Origin: Roseateles subflavus | GTDB lineage: Bacteria > Pseudomonadota > Gammaproteobacteria > Burkholderiales > Burkholderiaceae_C | Assembly (NCBI RefSeq): GCF_030285365.1 | Contig: NZ_JASVDS010000001.1 | Span: 806,001 to 870,000 of the forward strand | Length of the DNA: 64,000 nucleotides | Direction: 5' to 3' | Shown: piece after piece, positions 13,066 through 22,667 of the stretch | How the letters are laid out: the number at the start of each line of letters is the position of its first letter | Position numbering within the stretch: the first letter of the stretch is position 1 | Translations under genes and position numbers: made by a program | The notes under the pieces: model-generated | Seen by the model: the letters and a program-made list of their open reading frames with translations, nothing else | What the model was told of the DNA's origin: nothing | Databases searched by the model: none

Positions 13066-14284
13066 TCAGGTCGAAGCGGAACAGCCGGCACTCGATGGGC
13101 CCGTTCCACATGGGCACGCGGCGGTTCTCCTTGAGCCGCATCTTCGTGGGCAGCTTCATGTCCGGGCACAGCAGCCAGGCGGTCCAGCCGGCCGGGTTCT
13201 CGGTGTAGCTGCGCTTCCAGTGGGCGGCGAGGCGGGGGAAGAAGTCATCTTCCGCATCCCGCTGCTCCGAGCCGCTGGCCTCGCGCACCGCGGCGGCCTT
13301 GCCCCGCACCTCGATCCGCTCGCCGTAGGGCGGATTCATCATGATGGTGCCGGGCATGCCCTCGGGCAGCTTGGGCGCGGCGCGCTCCAGGGCATCGCCG
13401 CCGTTGAACTGGATGTACTGCGCCACGCCGGCGCGTTCGGCGTTGCGGCGGGCGAAGTCCACCATCCGGAAGGTGACGTCGCTGGCGAAGATGGGCACCT
13501 CGGGCGCCTTCACGCGGGCCTGGGCGGCCTGCTTCATCTCGGCCCAGCGCGCGCGCAGCGGCTGGAAGGGCAGCTGGCGCTCGAAGGCGAAGCGGCGCTG
13601 GATGCCGGGGGCGATGCCGCAGGCGATCTGTGCCGCCTCGATGGGAATGGTGCCCGATCCGCAGCAGGGGTCGTGCAGCGCGCCGCCGGTCTCGGGCGTG
13701 CCGCGCCAGCCGGCCGCGGCGAGCATGGCGGCGGCCAGCGTCTCCTTCAGCGGGGCGTCGCCCTTGTCCACGCGCCAGCCGCGCTTGAACAGCGGCTCGC
13801 CCGAGGTGTCCACGTACAGTGCGGCGCGGTCCTCACCCAGGTGCAGCACGACGGGCAGGTCCGGGGCGCGGGTGTCCACGCTCGGGCGCTCGCCCGTGGC
13901 GTCGCGCAGGGTGTCGCAGATGGCGTCCTTGATGCGCAGCGTGGCGAAGTTCAGGCTGCGCAGGGGCGAGCGCTGGGCCGTGGTGTCCACGCGGATGGTG
14001 TGCTGCGGGCCGATCCAGCGGTCCCAGTCCACGCGGCGGGCCAGCACGTAGAGATCGTCCTCGTGGCGGTAGCCGCCCTCGGTCAGCTCGATGAGCACCC
14101 GCTGCGCGAGCCGGCTCTCGAGGTTGATCTGCATGACGTCCTCGGCCGTGCCCTGCACCGAGCAGCCGCCGCGCATGGCGTGGATGCGGCCGCGCGGCAG
14201 GATGCGGTGCAGCTCTTCCTCCAGCAGGGGCTCGACCCCACCGGGGCAGGAGACGAAGAGATACAGCGTTTCAGGGCGGGACAT
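13025..14284 (-). CDS. THUMP-domain class I SAM-dependent RNA methyltransferase (RlmL N-half-like)
   Basis: 419 residues. The start at 14284 gives MSRPETLYLFVSCPGGVEPLL, matching the YcbY/RlmL N terminus; the frame extends upstream only as a shadow. The N-terminal ferredoxin-like/THUMP region (~1-160) is followed by a Rossmann methyltransferase with DPCCGSGTIPIEAA (SAM loop) and the catalytic NPPY motif in MMNPPYGER. The E. coli RlmL N-terminal half makes m2G2445 in 23S rRNA. Here the RlmK half is absent, as is common in betaproteobacteria, so the same target is likely but not proven. It overlaps the MFS gene tail to tail. Confidence 0.9.
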   Translation of the reverse strand: MSRPETLYLFVSCPGGVEPLLEEELHRILPRGRIHAMRGGCSVQGTAEDVMQINLESRLAQRVLIELTEGGYRHEDDLYVLARRVDWDRWIGPQHTIRVDTTAQRSPLRSLNFATLRIKDAICDTLRDATGERPSVDTRAPDLPVVLHLGEDRAALYVDTSGEPLFKRGWRVDKGDAPLKETLAAAMLAAAGWRGTPETGGALHDPCCGSGTIPIEAAQIACGIAPGIQRRFAFERQLPFQPLRARWAEMKQAAQARVKAPEVPIFASDVTFRMVDFARRNAERAGVAQYIQFNGGDALERAAPKLPEGMPGTIMMNPPYGERIEVRGKAAAVREASGSEQRDAEDDFFPRLAAHWKRSYTENPAGWTAWLLCPDMKLPTKMRLKENRRVPMWNGPIECRLFRFDLIKGSARDKPRAAD

Positions 14285-14363
14285 GGCGGAGCTTCGGGCG
14301 TGCAAAGGGCGTATTGTCCCAGAGCCCCGGCCGGGGCGCCCATTCCCGCGGGTGGCCGCCCGC

Positions 14364-15401
14364 TCAGGGCGTGCGGAGTTTCGCGGCGATGGCGTCGGCC
14401 AGCGTCCGCACGCCCAGGGCGTTGAAGTGATGGTCGTAGGGGCCGATCTCCAGCGGCAGCCGCGTGCGGTGCCAGGCGTCCTCGAAGGCCGGCGCGAGGT
14501 CCAGCACCTCGATGCCGGCCTCCTGCAGCCGGGCGCGGAAGCCCTCCAGGCGGGCGATGTGGGCCGGGCCTCCGGCGGGCAGGGCGTCGTGGCGAGACTC
14601 GATCGCCACCAGCACGCGGCTGTCGGCGAGGTAGGGACGCAGGCGCTGCAGGAAGGCCTCCGTGACGGCCTGCTCCGCTGCCGACCACGGCGGCTCGGCC
14701 CTCGGCGCCGCAAGGGCCGCGGGTGGGCTCATGTCGGGCCGTGCCTGCTTCACGGCCTGCTGCCACAGGCGTGGTCCCGAGAGCTTCAGCTGCCCCAGCA
14801 GGTAGTTCAGCAGGGCGCTGTGCCGCAGCAGGCGCTTGACGGCGCCGGCCGGCGGCTGCTGCTCGGTGCGCGGGGTCAGGTCTTGCCGGTCCAGGCAAGG
14901 ACCCTGGACATTGCCCGAGCCGCACAGGCCTTGCGCCACGTCGCCGTTCTCCAGCAGGATCACGAAGCGGCGGATGCCGTAGCGATCGTGGGCCAGGCGC
15001 AGGCGCTCGACATGGTCGAGCAGGCTGCTGCCCGGTGCGCCGAGGCCATAGACGGCCGGGCCGGCAAGGGCCCGCTCCAGCTGGGCGTCGGGCCGGTCGG
15101 CGGCGGGCAGGGCGGAGGCCTCGACGAGACTGTCGCCGATCAGGGCGACGGCCTGCGCGTCGGGCGTGAAGTCGTGTTTCGCCAGGAAGCCGGCGTTGTT
15201 GGCCTGATGGCGCTGGGGGTGGCGCAGGTCCCAGCCGATGGAGGTGGTCCAGCCATGTCCGGCGGGGTAGCTCAGGACCATCGGGTCCAGGTGGTAGTCC
15301 TTCATGGTGGCGTCGGACACCGGCAGCGCCTGCAGCGTGAGCTCCAGGGCCGCCAGGAGGGCCAGCATGCCGGGCAGGACGTGAGTGAAGGCGCGCCGCA
15401 T
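14364..15401 (-). CDS. AlgJ/AlgX-like SGNH-fold protein, partner of AlgI-like acetyltransferase
   Basis: 345 residues with one N-terminal membrane anchor (about 8-25) and the rest predicted periplasmic. The start MRRAFTHV at 15401 lies 2 bp after the MBOAT stop, indicating tight coupling. The motif VALIGDSLVEASAL near residue 89 is the Ser-containing block of SGNH/AlgX-type O-acetyltransferases. The C-terminal YDHHFNALGVRTLADAIA supplies the His block (HFNALG), as in AlgJ/AlgX-like proteins. The expected job is to take acetyl groups passed across the membrane by the AlgI-like protein and load them on an exopolysaccharide. The polymer is unknown because no glycan synthase is nearby. Confidence 0.8.
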   Translation of the reverse strand: MRRAFTHVLPGMLALLAALELTLQALPVSDATMKDYHLDPMVLSYPAGHGWTTSIGWDLRHPQRHQANNAGFLAKHDFTPDAQAVALIGDSLVEASALPAADRPDAQLERALAGPAVYGLGAPGSSLLDHVERLRLAHDRYGIRRFVILLENGDVAQGLCGSGNVQGPCLDRQDLTPRTEQQPPAGAVKRLLRHSALLNYLLGQLKLSGPRLWQQAVKQARPDMSPPAALAAPRAEPPWSAAEQAVTEAFLQRLRPYLADSRVLVAIESRHDALPAGGPAHIARLEGFRARLQEAGIEVLDLAPAFEDAWHRTRLPLEIGPYDHHFNALGVRTLADAIAAKLRTP

Positions 15402-15403
15402 GG

Positions 15404-16888
15404 TCAGAAGTTGAAGTAGATGAAGGCGCTGACGGCATTGCGCGCGGTGTTCAGCAGCACGAGCAGTGCCACGGCCAGCAGGGCGGCACCGGTGGCGAAG
15501 GCCCGCAGGCCCGGACGCTGCTGCATCTGCGCAAGGAGGCGCTGACCGATGGCATTGCTGTTGGGCAGCGTCACGGCGGCCAGCCCCAGCACGGCACACA
15601 GCATCCAGCCGCGCGCCGCGGGCAGGCCGGCCTCCCACAGCAGGCGGTCGAGGCCCGCCGGCTCGCCCGTCGGCAGCAGGGCGCGCAGCAGGCGCAGCGC
15701 CCCGTCGAGCGTCGTCGCGCGGAAGAAGATCCAGGCCACGATCACGCTCAGCAGCGTCAGCCCCCAGGCCAGCACGCGCCAGCTCCACAGGCCGGCGAGT
15801 CGCTGCTGCAGGGCCTGGCCGCACAGGGCGCGGAAGCCGTGGTTGATCATCAGGTAGCTGCCGTGCAGCGCGCCCCACAGCACGAAGGACCAGCTCGCGC
15901 CGTGCCACAGGCCGCCCAGCACCATGGTCGTGGCGAGGTTGAGGTAGCGGCGGACACTGCCGTGGCGGTTGCCCCCCAGCGCGATGTAGAGGTAGTCCCG
16001 CAGAAAGGTCGAGAGCGAGATGTGCCAGCGCCGCCAGAAGTCGCTGATGCTCGTGGCCTGGTAGGGCGAGTCGAAGTTGAAGGGCAGGCTGACGTTGAAC
16101 AGGCGGGACAGGCCGATGGCCATGTCCGAGTAGCCCGAGAAGTCGAAGTAGATCTGCAGTGTGTAGGCCAGCGCGCCGAGCCAGGCCTCCTGCAGGGTCG
16201 GCACCTGCCCGGCGTCGACGGGGTTGAAGACCGCATCGGCCCAGGGGCTGATGCCGTCGGCCAGCACGATCTTCTTGAACAGGCCGATCACGAAGATCAG
16301 CAAACCCGCGCTGAAGTGGGCGCCCTGCCAGCGGTAGGTGGCCGGGTCGCGGAACTGCGGCATCATCTGCGCGTGGTGCAGCACCGGCCCCGCGATCAGG
16401 TGCGGGAAGTAGGTGACGAAGAGGCCGTAGTGGCTGAAGCGCAGTTCCTTCACGCCCTTCTGGTAGCTGTCCGCCAGGAAGGCGATCTGCGTGAAGCTGA
16501 AGAACGAGATGCCGATGGGCAGCAGCACGGTGCCGAGCTGCCAGTGCTGGCCGGTCAGCGCGTTCAGGTTGTCGATGAAGAAGTTGGCGTACTTGTAATA
16601 GGCCAGCAGCGCGAGATTGGCGCTCACGCCCAGGACCATCCAGCGTTTGGCCGCGGCCCGGCGCTCCTCGGCCCGTGCCGTGGCGATGATCCGCCCCAGC
16701 AGGAAGTTGCCGGCGATGGAGCCCAGCAGCAGGAGCACGTACATCGGCATCCACACGCCGTAGAACGCCACGGACGCGCCAAAGAGCGCGCTGGCAGCCC
16801 AGGAAGGCCGCCAGCGACCCAGGCCGAAGAAGAGCGCCAGGGTCAGCGGCAGGAACAGGCAGACGAAGGCTGCAGTCGTGAACAGCAT
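15404..16888 (-). CDS. MBOAT family O-acyltransferase (AlgI-like)
   Basis: 494-residue polytopic membrane protein of the AlgI branch of MBOATs, which moves acetyl groups from cytoplasmic donors to a periplasmic partner. Diagnostic segments are FSFTQIAFLADSY, DFSGYSDMAIGLSRLF, the block DFWRRWHISLSTFLRDYLYI and the catalytic-His segment LGGLWHGASWSFVLWG with His near residue 328. The start MLFTTAAFVCLFLPL at 16888 gives the usual AlgI N terminus. It is co-transcribed with the SGNH protein (2 bp gap). The GGDEF-EAL gene lies 80 bp upstream on the same strand and suggests c-di-GMP-linked exopolysaccharide control (inference). Confidence 0.93.
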   Translation of the reverse strand: MLFTTAAFVCLFLPLTLALFFGLGRWRPSWAASALFGASVAFYGVWMPMYVLLLLGSIAGNFLLGRIIATARAEERRAAAKRWMVLGVSANLALLAYYKYANFFIDNLNALTGQHWQLGTVLLPIGISFFSFTQIAFLADSYQKGVKELRFSHYGLFVTYFPHLIAGPVLHHAQMMPQFRDPATYRWQGAHFSAGLLIFVIGLFKKIVLADGISPWADAVFNPVDAGQVPTLQEAWLGALAYTLQIYFDFSGYSDMAIGLSRLFNVSLPFNFDSPYQATSISDFWRRWHISLSTFLRDYLYIALGGNRHGSVRRYLNLATTMVLGGLWHGASWSFVLWGALHGSYLMINHGFRALCGQALQQRLAGLWSWRVLAWGLTLLSVIVAWIFFRATTLDGALRLLRALLPTGEPAGLDRLLWEAGLPAARGWMLCAVLGLAAVTLPNSNAIGQRLLAQMQQRPGLRAFATGAALLAVALLVLLNTARNAVSAFIYFNF

Positions 16889-16968
16889 GACACGTCGTTG
16901 AAAAGTCAGGCACCGGCCCAGGGTCGGCAGGAGGCGCAGTGTAGGCCGCGCCCTTGGCCGCTTCCCCC

Positions 16969-19900
16969 CTAAGACAAAGGGGGCTGGCTGCCTTCGGTGC
17001 CGCGCCGCACCAGCGCCTCGAAGTCCGCCAGGGGCAGCGGCCGGGCGTAGAGATAGCCCTGGAAGGCATGGCAGCCCTGCTGCACCAGCGCGTCCCGCTG
17101 GGCTTCGGTCTCGACCCCTTCGGCGATGACGTCCAGGCCCAGGCTGTCGCCCAGCTGGATCACGGCGTGGGCAATGGCCAGGGCATTGGGCTCCTTGACC
17201 AGATCGTGCACGAAGCTCTGGTCGATCTTGAGCTGGTCCAGGGGCAGACGCTTGAGGTAGGCCAGCGAGGAGTAGCCCGTGCCGAAGTCGTCCAGCGAGA
17301 AGCGCAGGCCCAGGCTGCGCAGTGCCAGCATGAGGGCGATGACCTGCTCCACGTTGTCGACCAGCGCGCTCTCGGTGAGCTCCAGCTTCAGCCGCTCCGT
17401 CGGCGCGCCGCTGCGGGCGAGCAGCTGCTGCATGAAGCCGAGGAAGCCCTTCTGGCGGAACTGGTGGGCGCTCAGGTTGACGGCCAGCGTGATGTCGGCG
17501 AGCTGCGGTTCGCGCGCCCACAGGCCCAGCTGCGCGCAGGCCTGCTGCAGCACCCATTCGCCCAGCTGCGCGATCAGGCCGGTCTGCTCCGCCAGCGGGA
17601 TGAAGCGGGCCGGCGACACCCAGCCGCGCTGCGGGTGATTCCAGCGCAGCAGGGCCTCCGCGCCAACGATGCGCCCGGACGTGTCCACCTGCGCCTGGTA
17701 GAACAGCTCCAGCTGCTGGCAGTCGATGGCCTGGCGCAGATCCGCCTCCAGCGCGGTCGTCTCGGCCATGGCGGCCTGCGTGGCCGGGTCGAAGAAGCAC
17801 AGGCGGTTGCGGCCCGCGCCCTTGGCCTGGTACATGGCGTGGTCGGCGTGCTTGAGCAGGTCCTCGCTGCTGTTCACGTCCCCGCCCCAGATCACGATGC
17901 CGATGCTCGGCGTGCTGTGGTGCTGGTGTCCGTCGAGCTGGTGCGGCTGGCCCAGCACCCGCAGCAGCTTCTCGGCCGCGGCCTCGGCATGCAGCGCCGC
18001 CACCTGGGCGTTCTGGCCGAGGTCCTGCAGCACGACCACGAACTCGTCGCCGCCCCAGCGCGCGATGGTGTCCTCGGTGCGCAGCGCGGCCTGCAGCCGG
18101 CGGCCCACGCCCACCAGCACGCGGTCGCCCATGCCATGGCCCAGGGTGTCGTTCAGCGCCTTGAAGTTGTCGAGATCGATGAAGAGCACCGCGCCATGGC
18201 GCTGGGTGCGGCGGTTGATGGCCAGCGCCTGGTTGAGGCGGTCCAGCAGCAGTCGGCGGTTGGGCAGGCCGGTCAGCGAGTCGTAGAAGGCCAGCTGCTC
18301 GATCTCGGCCTCGGCCTTCCTGCGCTCCGTGATGTCACGCGTCAGGCCGATGAACAGGGGCTCGCCGTCGCGCTCGATCTGCGACACCGCCAGGCTCATC
18401 GGGAAGATGGTGCCGTCCTTGCGCTGCCCGCTGACGTCGCGCCCGATGCCGATGACATGCGGCACCCGTGTATCGAGGTAGCGCCGCACGTGGCCGGCAT
18501 GGTGGGGGCGCTCCGTCGCGGGCATGAGCAGCTCCACGCGCTGGCCGACCAGCTCAGCGGCCTCATAGCCGAACATGCGGCAGGCGGCCGGATTGATGGC
18601 GTCGATGCGACCCTGCGCATCCATGGTGATCATGCCGTCGACCATGTGGTCGAGGATGGCCTGCGTGTGCTGCGCCTGGGCCTGCAGCTGGGCCTCGGCC
18701 CACTTGGTGGCGCTGATGTCCATGTGCGTGCCCACCACGCGCGTCGGCCGGCGTTCGGCGTCGCGCGCCATGATGCGGCCGTTGGCATGGATCCACACCC
18801 AGTGCCCGGCGCGATGACGCATGCGGTAGTCCTGGGTGTAGTGCGCCAGCTCGCCCGCCAGATAGCGCCGCAGCTGCTCGCGCACCACGGCGCTGTCGTC
18901 CGGGTGCAGGCGGTCCTCCCAGGCGCGCACGTGACCCTCGATCTCATGCGGCTCGTGCCCGAGCATGGCGCACCACCGGGCGTCGAAGCGGCTCTCGCCC
19001 GTCACGAGGTTCCAGTCCCACAGTCCCAGCTCCGCACCGTCCAGCGCCAGGGCGGTGCGGGCGGCGCTGTCCCGCTCGGTGCGGCGCTGCTGCTGGCGCA
19101 GGTGCTCGACCAGGCGGCGGCGGCGCTGGTAGAGGTACAGGCCCAGGAGGGCCAGCAGGCTGACGACCGATCCACCCAGCAGCGCGCTAAAGAGCTGGCG
19201 CCGCCACGGACCTTCCACGCTGCGCATGGAGCGGCCCACGGCCACGTGCAGGCGCTGGTCCAGCCAGAGACTGTCGGGCGACACGGACCGCGCCGCAACC
19301 AGGCGCAGGTCATGGCTCAGGCCGGACTGCTGCAGGTGCAGGCTGGCCGGCTGCCCGGAGCGCAGGTGGTTCTCCAGCACCGAGCCCGGGCGGGCGAGGA
19401 CGTTGCCGCCGATCCAGCCCTCCATGTACGGCTGCACGGCGAAGATCGTGCCCCCCTCGTGGGCGATCGCCGCCCACGTGTCCTCCGAGGGCTGGACGGT
19501 CGCCAGGACCAGGGCGAAGTAGTTGGGGTCCAGGCTGGCCACGATCACGCCCTGCCAATGCCCCTCGGCGTCGTGCAGGGAGCGCGCCAGTGCCACGCTT
19601 CGGTCGTCCAGCAGCGTCTTGAAGGGGGGGGTGATGTGCAGCAGCCCTTCCTGCGGGCGCTGCCGGCTCTGCCGGAAATAGGGGCGGTCCGAGACGTCGC
19701 GACCCAGCAGTTCCGGCATCGACGAGGCCTGGATGCGCCCGCTGGCATCAACCACCAGCAGCAGCCGCACGCCGGGCATGGCGCGGGTGAGGGTCTGCAG
19801 GACCGCTTCGCCGTCGGCCTGCTTCTGGTCCCGGCGCCAGCTCGGGTACTCGGCGTCCACCGTCTGCAGCGCGGCCTGGATGGCGATCAGCTGCTGCGAG

Positions 19901-20169
19901 ACGATGCCGTCCAGCGTCTGGACGAGGCTCTGCAGCTTCTCGCTTTCGTGCGCGCGCGCCACGCGGCGCTCGTTGTGCAACCACAGGGCCAGCAGCAGCC
20001 ACATGCCGGCCAGGGCCAGGCACAGCCCGAGCCAGGCATGCCAGGGCCGGCGCCGCGTGCTGCCCGAGCCCATGGCGACCGGCGGCGCTGCGTCAGGCGA
20101 CGGCCGGTCGGCCGCCGCAGGGCGGGAGGAAGAGAAAGGGAGCATCACCATGGCACAAGCAGGCGCCAC
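16969..20169 (-). CDS. Membrane GGDEF-EAL protein with Cache and PAS sensors
   Basis: 1066 residues. A TM helix (~43-64), a periplasmic dCache-like domain (~70-310) and a second TM (~335-353) are followed by two PAS/PAC domains, a GGDEF domain and an EAL domain. The cyclase signature is intact (RWGGDEF near 708) and is preceded at the right spacing by an inhibitory-site RTED (RxxD). The EAL domain is also intact (GAEALLRWNHP near 838, DDFGTGYSSL, IAEGVETE), so both synthesis and hydrolysis of c-di-GMP are possible. The start is uncertain: the ATGs at 20169 and 20151 are both plausible and neither has a clear RBS. Confidence 0.93.
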   Translation of the reverse strand: MAPACAMVMLPFSSSRPAAADRPSPDAAPPVAMGSGSTRRRPWHAWLGLCLALAGMWLLLALWLHNERRVARAHESEKLQSLVQTLDGIVSQQLIAIQAALQTVDAEYPSWRRDQKQADGEAVLQTLTRAMPGVRLLLVVDASGRIQASSMPELLGRDVSDRPYFRQSRQRPQEGLLHITPPFKTLLDDRSVALARSLHDAEGHWQGVIVASLDPNYFALVLATVQPSEDTWAAIAHEGGTIFAVQPYMEGWIGGNVLARPGSVLENHLRSGQPASLHLQQSGLSHDLRLVAARSVSPDSLWLDQRLHVAVGRSMRSVEGPWRRQLFSALLGGSVVSLLALLGLYLYQRRRRLVEHLRQQQRRTERDSAARTALALDGAELGLWDWNLVTGESRFDARWCAMLGHEPHEIEGHVRAWEDRLHPDDSAVVREQLRRYLAGELAHYTQDYRMRHRAGHWVWIHANGRIMARDAERRPTRVVGTHMDISATKWAEAQLQAQAQHTQAILDHMVDGMITMDAQGRIDAINPAACRMFGYEAAELVGQRVELLMPATERPHHAGHVRRYLDTRVPHVIGIGRDVSGQRKDGTIFPMSLAVSQIERDGEPLFIGLTRDITERRKAEAEIEQLAFYDSLTGLPNRRLLLDRLNQALAINRRTQRHGAVLFIDLDNFKALNDTLGHGMGDRVLVGVGRRLQAALRTEDTIARWGGDEFVVVLQDLGQNAQVAALHAEAAAEKLLRVLGQPHQLDGHQHHSTPSIGIVIWGGDVNSSEDLLKHADHAMYQAKGAGRNRLCFFDPATQAAMAETTALEADLRQAIDCQQLELFYQAQVDTSGRIVGAEALLRWNHPQRGWVSPARFIPLAEQTGLIAQLGEWVLQQACAQLGLWAREPQLADITLAVNLSAHQFRQKGFLGFMQQLLARSGAPTERLKLELTESALVDNVEQVIALMLALRSLGLRFSLDDFGTGYSSLAYLKRLPLDQLKIDQSFVHDLVKEPNALAIAHAVIQLGDSLGLDVIAEGVETEAQRDALVQQGCHAFQGYLYARPLPLADFEALVRRGTEGSQPPLS

Positions 20170-20270
20170 AGTAGCGAGCCCGGCCGGGCGCCGGCTTGAT
20201 GTTGGTCAAGCTCGGCGCCGGATCTCGCAATGCCATCGGTTGCAGTGCGGAGACCGCACGGTCCGGAGGC

Positions 20271-21746
20271 TCAGGGATGGGCGGCCATCACCTGGGCCAC
20301 GGCGGCCGTCAGGCGCTTGCCGTAGGGCACGTGCAGGAACTCGTTCGGGCCGTGGGCGTTGCTCTTGGGGCCGAGCACGCCGCAGACCATCATCTGCGCC
20401 TTGGGGAAGCCCTTCTGCAGCATGCCCATCAGCGGGATGGTCCCGCCCTGGCCGATGTAGCCGATCTCGGTGCCGAAATGCGTCATGCTGGCCTCGGCCA
20501 CGGCCTTCGTGAGCCAGGGTTGCAGGTCGGGCGTGTTCCAGCCCGTGGCGCCGTAGGCCCCGGCGCGGCCGTCGGGCACGAAGCTGACCTTGGCGTTGTA
20601 GGGGGCGTCGTCTTCCAGCAGCGCCTTGAGCTTCAGCGCGGCCTCGTTGCCGTCGATCAGCGGCGGCAGGCGCAGCGAGAGCTTGAAGGCGGTGAAGGGG
20701 CGCAGCACATTGCCGGCATTGCTGATGGGCGGCATGCCGTCCACGCCCGTGACCGACAGCGTCGGGCGCCAGGTGCGGTTCAGCAGCACTTCCAGGGGTT
20801 CGGTCGTGACGGGCAGCACCGGGCCGCCGTCCGCACCGCAGGCCCAGGGCATGCGCTTGTAGACCTCCGCGCCGAGGATGTCGGCCGTGGTCTGTGCCTG
20901 GGCGATGCGGTCCGTCGGGATCTCGCAGTGGAAGTCGGCGGGCAGCAGGCGGCCGGTCTTGGCGTCCTCCAGGCGGTCCAGCAGCTGGCGCATGATGCGG
21001 AAGCTGCTCGGGGCCACGCCGGAGTTGTCACCGCTGTGGATGCCTTCCGTCAGGACCTCGACCTTCAGCGTGCCCGTCACGTTGCCGCGCAGGCTGGTCG
21101 TGAGCCACAGGCGGTCGTAGTCGCCGGCGCCGCTGTCCAGGCACACCACCAGGCTGACGTTGCCCAGGCGCTCCTTGAGCATGTCGATGTAGGCCGGCAG
21201 GTCGTAGGAGCCGGATTCCTCGCAGGTCTCGATGATGCCCACGCAGCGCGGGCGCGGGATGCCCTGGCGGTCCAGGGCCATGATGGCCGTCAGCGAGGCG
21301 TAGATGGCGTAGCCGTCATCCGCGCCGCCGCGGCCGTAGAGCTTGCCGTCCTCGTACTTCGGCGTCCAGGGGCCGAGGTCCGAGCGCCAGCCGCTGAATT
21401 CGGGCTGCTTGTCCAGATGGCCGTACAGCAGCACCGTGTCCTGGCAGTCGGCCTTGGTGGCCGGCACCTCGAAGAAGATCACCGGCGTGCGGTCGGGAAT
21501 GCGGATGACCTCCAGCTTCAGCCCTGCCACCTTCTTGCTCTCGACCCAGCTGGCGGCATTGCGCAGCACGGATTCGATATGGCCGTGGGCCGCCCAGTCC
21601 GCATCGAACATGGGGCTCTTGGCCGGGATGGCGATGTACTCGGTCAGGGCGGGAACGATTTCCTCGTCCCAGACCTGGGCGGCAAACTGCCCCAGGCTGC
21701 TGGCCTCGTCGGCTTGCAGGGGCAGGTTCGGGTCACGTGCGTTCAT
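20271..21746 (-). CDS. M20 family metallopeptidase (dipeptidase-like)
   Basis: 491-residue cytoplasmic zinc exopeptidase. Metal-site motifs are LLYGHLDKQP near residue 110, GRGGADDGYA (bridging Asp) and the catalytic Glu pair CEESGSYDLP near 175, with an inserted dimerization lid domain between. It resembles the CNDP/DapE-like dipeptidases, which release C-terminal amino acids from short peptides. The start is supported by GGAGAC at 21753-21758. A 6-bp-stem GC hairpin (20245-20259) lies just past the stop without a T-run. Confidence 0.92.
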   Translation of the reverse strand: MNARDPNLPLQADEASSLGQFAAQVWDEEIVPALTEYIAIPAKSPMFDADWAAHGHIESVLRNAASWVESKKVAGLKLEVIRIPDRTPVIFFEVPATKADCQDTVLLYGHLDKQPEFSGWRSDLGPWTPKYEDGKLYGRGGADDGYAIYASLTAIMALDRQGIPRPRCVGIIETCEESGSYDLPAYIDMLKERLGNVSLVVCLDSGAGDYDRLWLTTSLRGNVTGTLKVEVLTEGIHSGDNSGVAPSSFRIMRQLLDRLEDAKTGRLLPADFHCEIPTDRIAQAQTTADILGAEVYKRMPWACGADGGPVLPVTTEPLEVLLNRTWRPTLSVTGVDGMPPISNAGNVLRPFTAFKLSLRLPPLIDGNEAALKLKALLEDDAPYNAKVSFVPDGRAGAYGATGWNTPDLQPWLTKAVAEASMTHFGTEIGYIGQGGTIPLMGMLQKGFPKAQMMVCGVLGPKSNAHGPNEFLHVPYGKRLTAAVAQVMAAHP

Positions 21747-21962
21747 GGCGGTCTCCTGGCGGCTGGTGGCCGCGAGGGGAGGATTTTAAGGCGGCGAGCC
21801 AGTCGGCACAGGGCCGATGGTCATGCCGGTGCAAGAGGCATTGAGCGAACCTCATGGCAGCCCATCCGAAGGGGCTTTCCAGTCCTGGTGCACATTTGCG
21901 GTGAAGCAGGGGCGGCAAGGAAAAGATCATCCACCGACGGTGCGATCTTGGAGGCTTCAACG

Positions 21963-22667
21963 ATGAACTCAGATTGGGTCGATCTGCTGAATGCCACTGA
22001 TGTGGCCAGCTACAAAGCCGGCATCGTCCGGTTTGCCCACGACATCGGCTTTCGGACCGTCGATGCGATGACTGTCGTCGACCACGAGGATGGTCGCGTG
22101 GAGTTCCAATTCGTCGAGAACATCGACAACGCTGATTGGACTTCGCTGGATCCCGCCTATGCCAAGCGTGATCCGGTCATGCAGCATCTCAAGCGCAGCA
22201 GCCAACCGATCATCTGGGGCGCTGGCAACTACCGTGATGCCGGGGTGCGGGAAACCTACGATGTGCTGGCCAGCCTGGGATTGCACAGCGGCTTGAGCGT
22301 CGCCTCGCACCTGCCCGACGGGCGGCACTTCGTGCTGGGCGTTCAGGCGGACCGGGATCTGTCCCGGTGCGTCAGCCATATGGCCCAGGCGCTTCCGAAA
22401 CTGGAGCTGTTTTCCGTCTATGCGCTGGATGCAGCGTTCAGACTCCTGTTACCCCCCGAACGTCAGAACGTCGGCGAATTGGCCTTGCGTGAAATCGAGG
22501 CGCTTCGCTATGGTTTCGATGGGTGGTCCGGCCGCATGCTGGCGGATAGATTCAATATGGGGGAGGCGTCCTGCCAGGAATGGCTGGGGCGCATTGCTGC
22601 CAAGCTGGATTGCTGCCATTTTCGGCAAGCTGCGCTGAAGGCTTGGCGCATTGGGGTCTTTTGTTGA
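21963..22667 (+). CDS. LuxR-type regulator with autoinducer-binding domain (paralogue 1)
   Basis: 234 residues: an N-terminal autoinducer-binding domain (~15-165) and a C-terminal GerE-type helix-turn-helix (~175-230). Conserved pocket landmarks are visible (DPAYAKRDPVMQH with the Asp-Pro pair, and a Trp in PIIWGA). The spacing from the upstream Trp to that Asp-Pro is two residues shorter than in LasR/CepR, and the usual pocket Tyr is not in place. The HTH (LREIEALRYGFDGWSGRMLADRFNMGEASCQEWLGRIAAKL) is diverged. It is the same length as, and clearly paralogous to, the gene at 23126-23830. The start at 21963 follows TTGGAGG at 21949-21955. There is no luxI nearby. Base composition is lower in GC than the flanks. 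Confidence 0.88.
   Translation: MNSDWVDLLNATDVASYKAGIVRFAHDIGFRTVDAMTVVDHEDGRVEFQFVENIDNADWTSLDPAYAKRDPVMQHLKRSSQPIIWGAGNYRDAGVRETYDVLASLGLHSGLSVASHLPDGRHFVLGVQADRDLSRCVSHMAQALPKLELFSVYALDAAFRLLLPPERQNVGELALREIEALRYGFDGWSGRMLADRFNMGEASCQEWLGRIAAKLDCCHFRQAALKAWRIGVFC

Noticed and set aside
16954-20199. 1081-codon open frame on the + strand, antisense to the GGDEF-EAL gene
   Set aside because: Same reason as above; all recognised motifs (GGDEF, EAL, PAS) are on the minus strand.
20245-20259. Hairpin GTGCGG-AGA-CCGCAC near the M20 peptidase stop as a terminator
   Set aside because: No T-run follows on the minus strand; it is kept only as a note in the peptidase entry.
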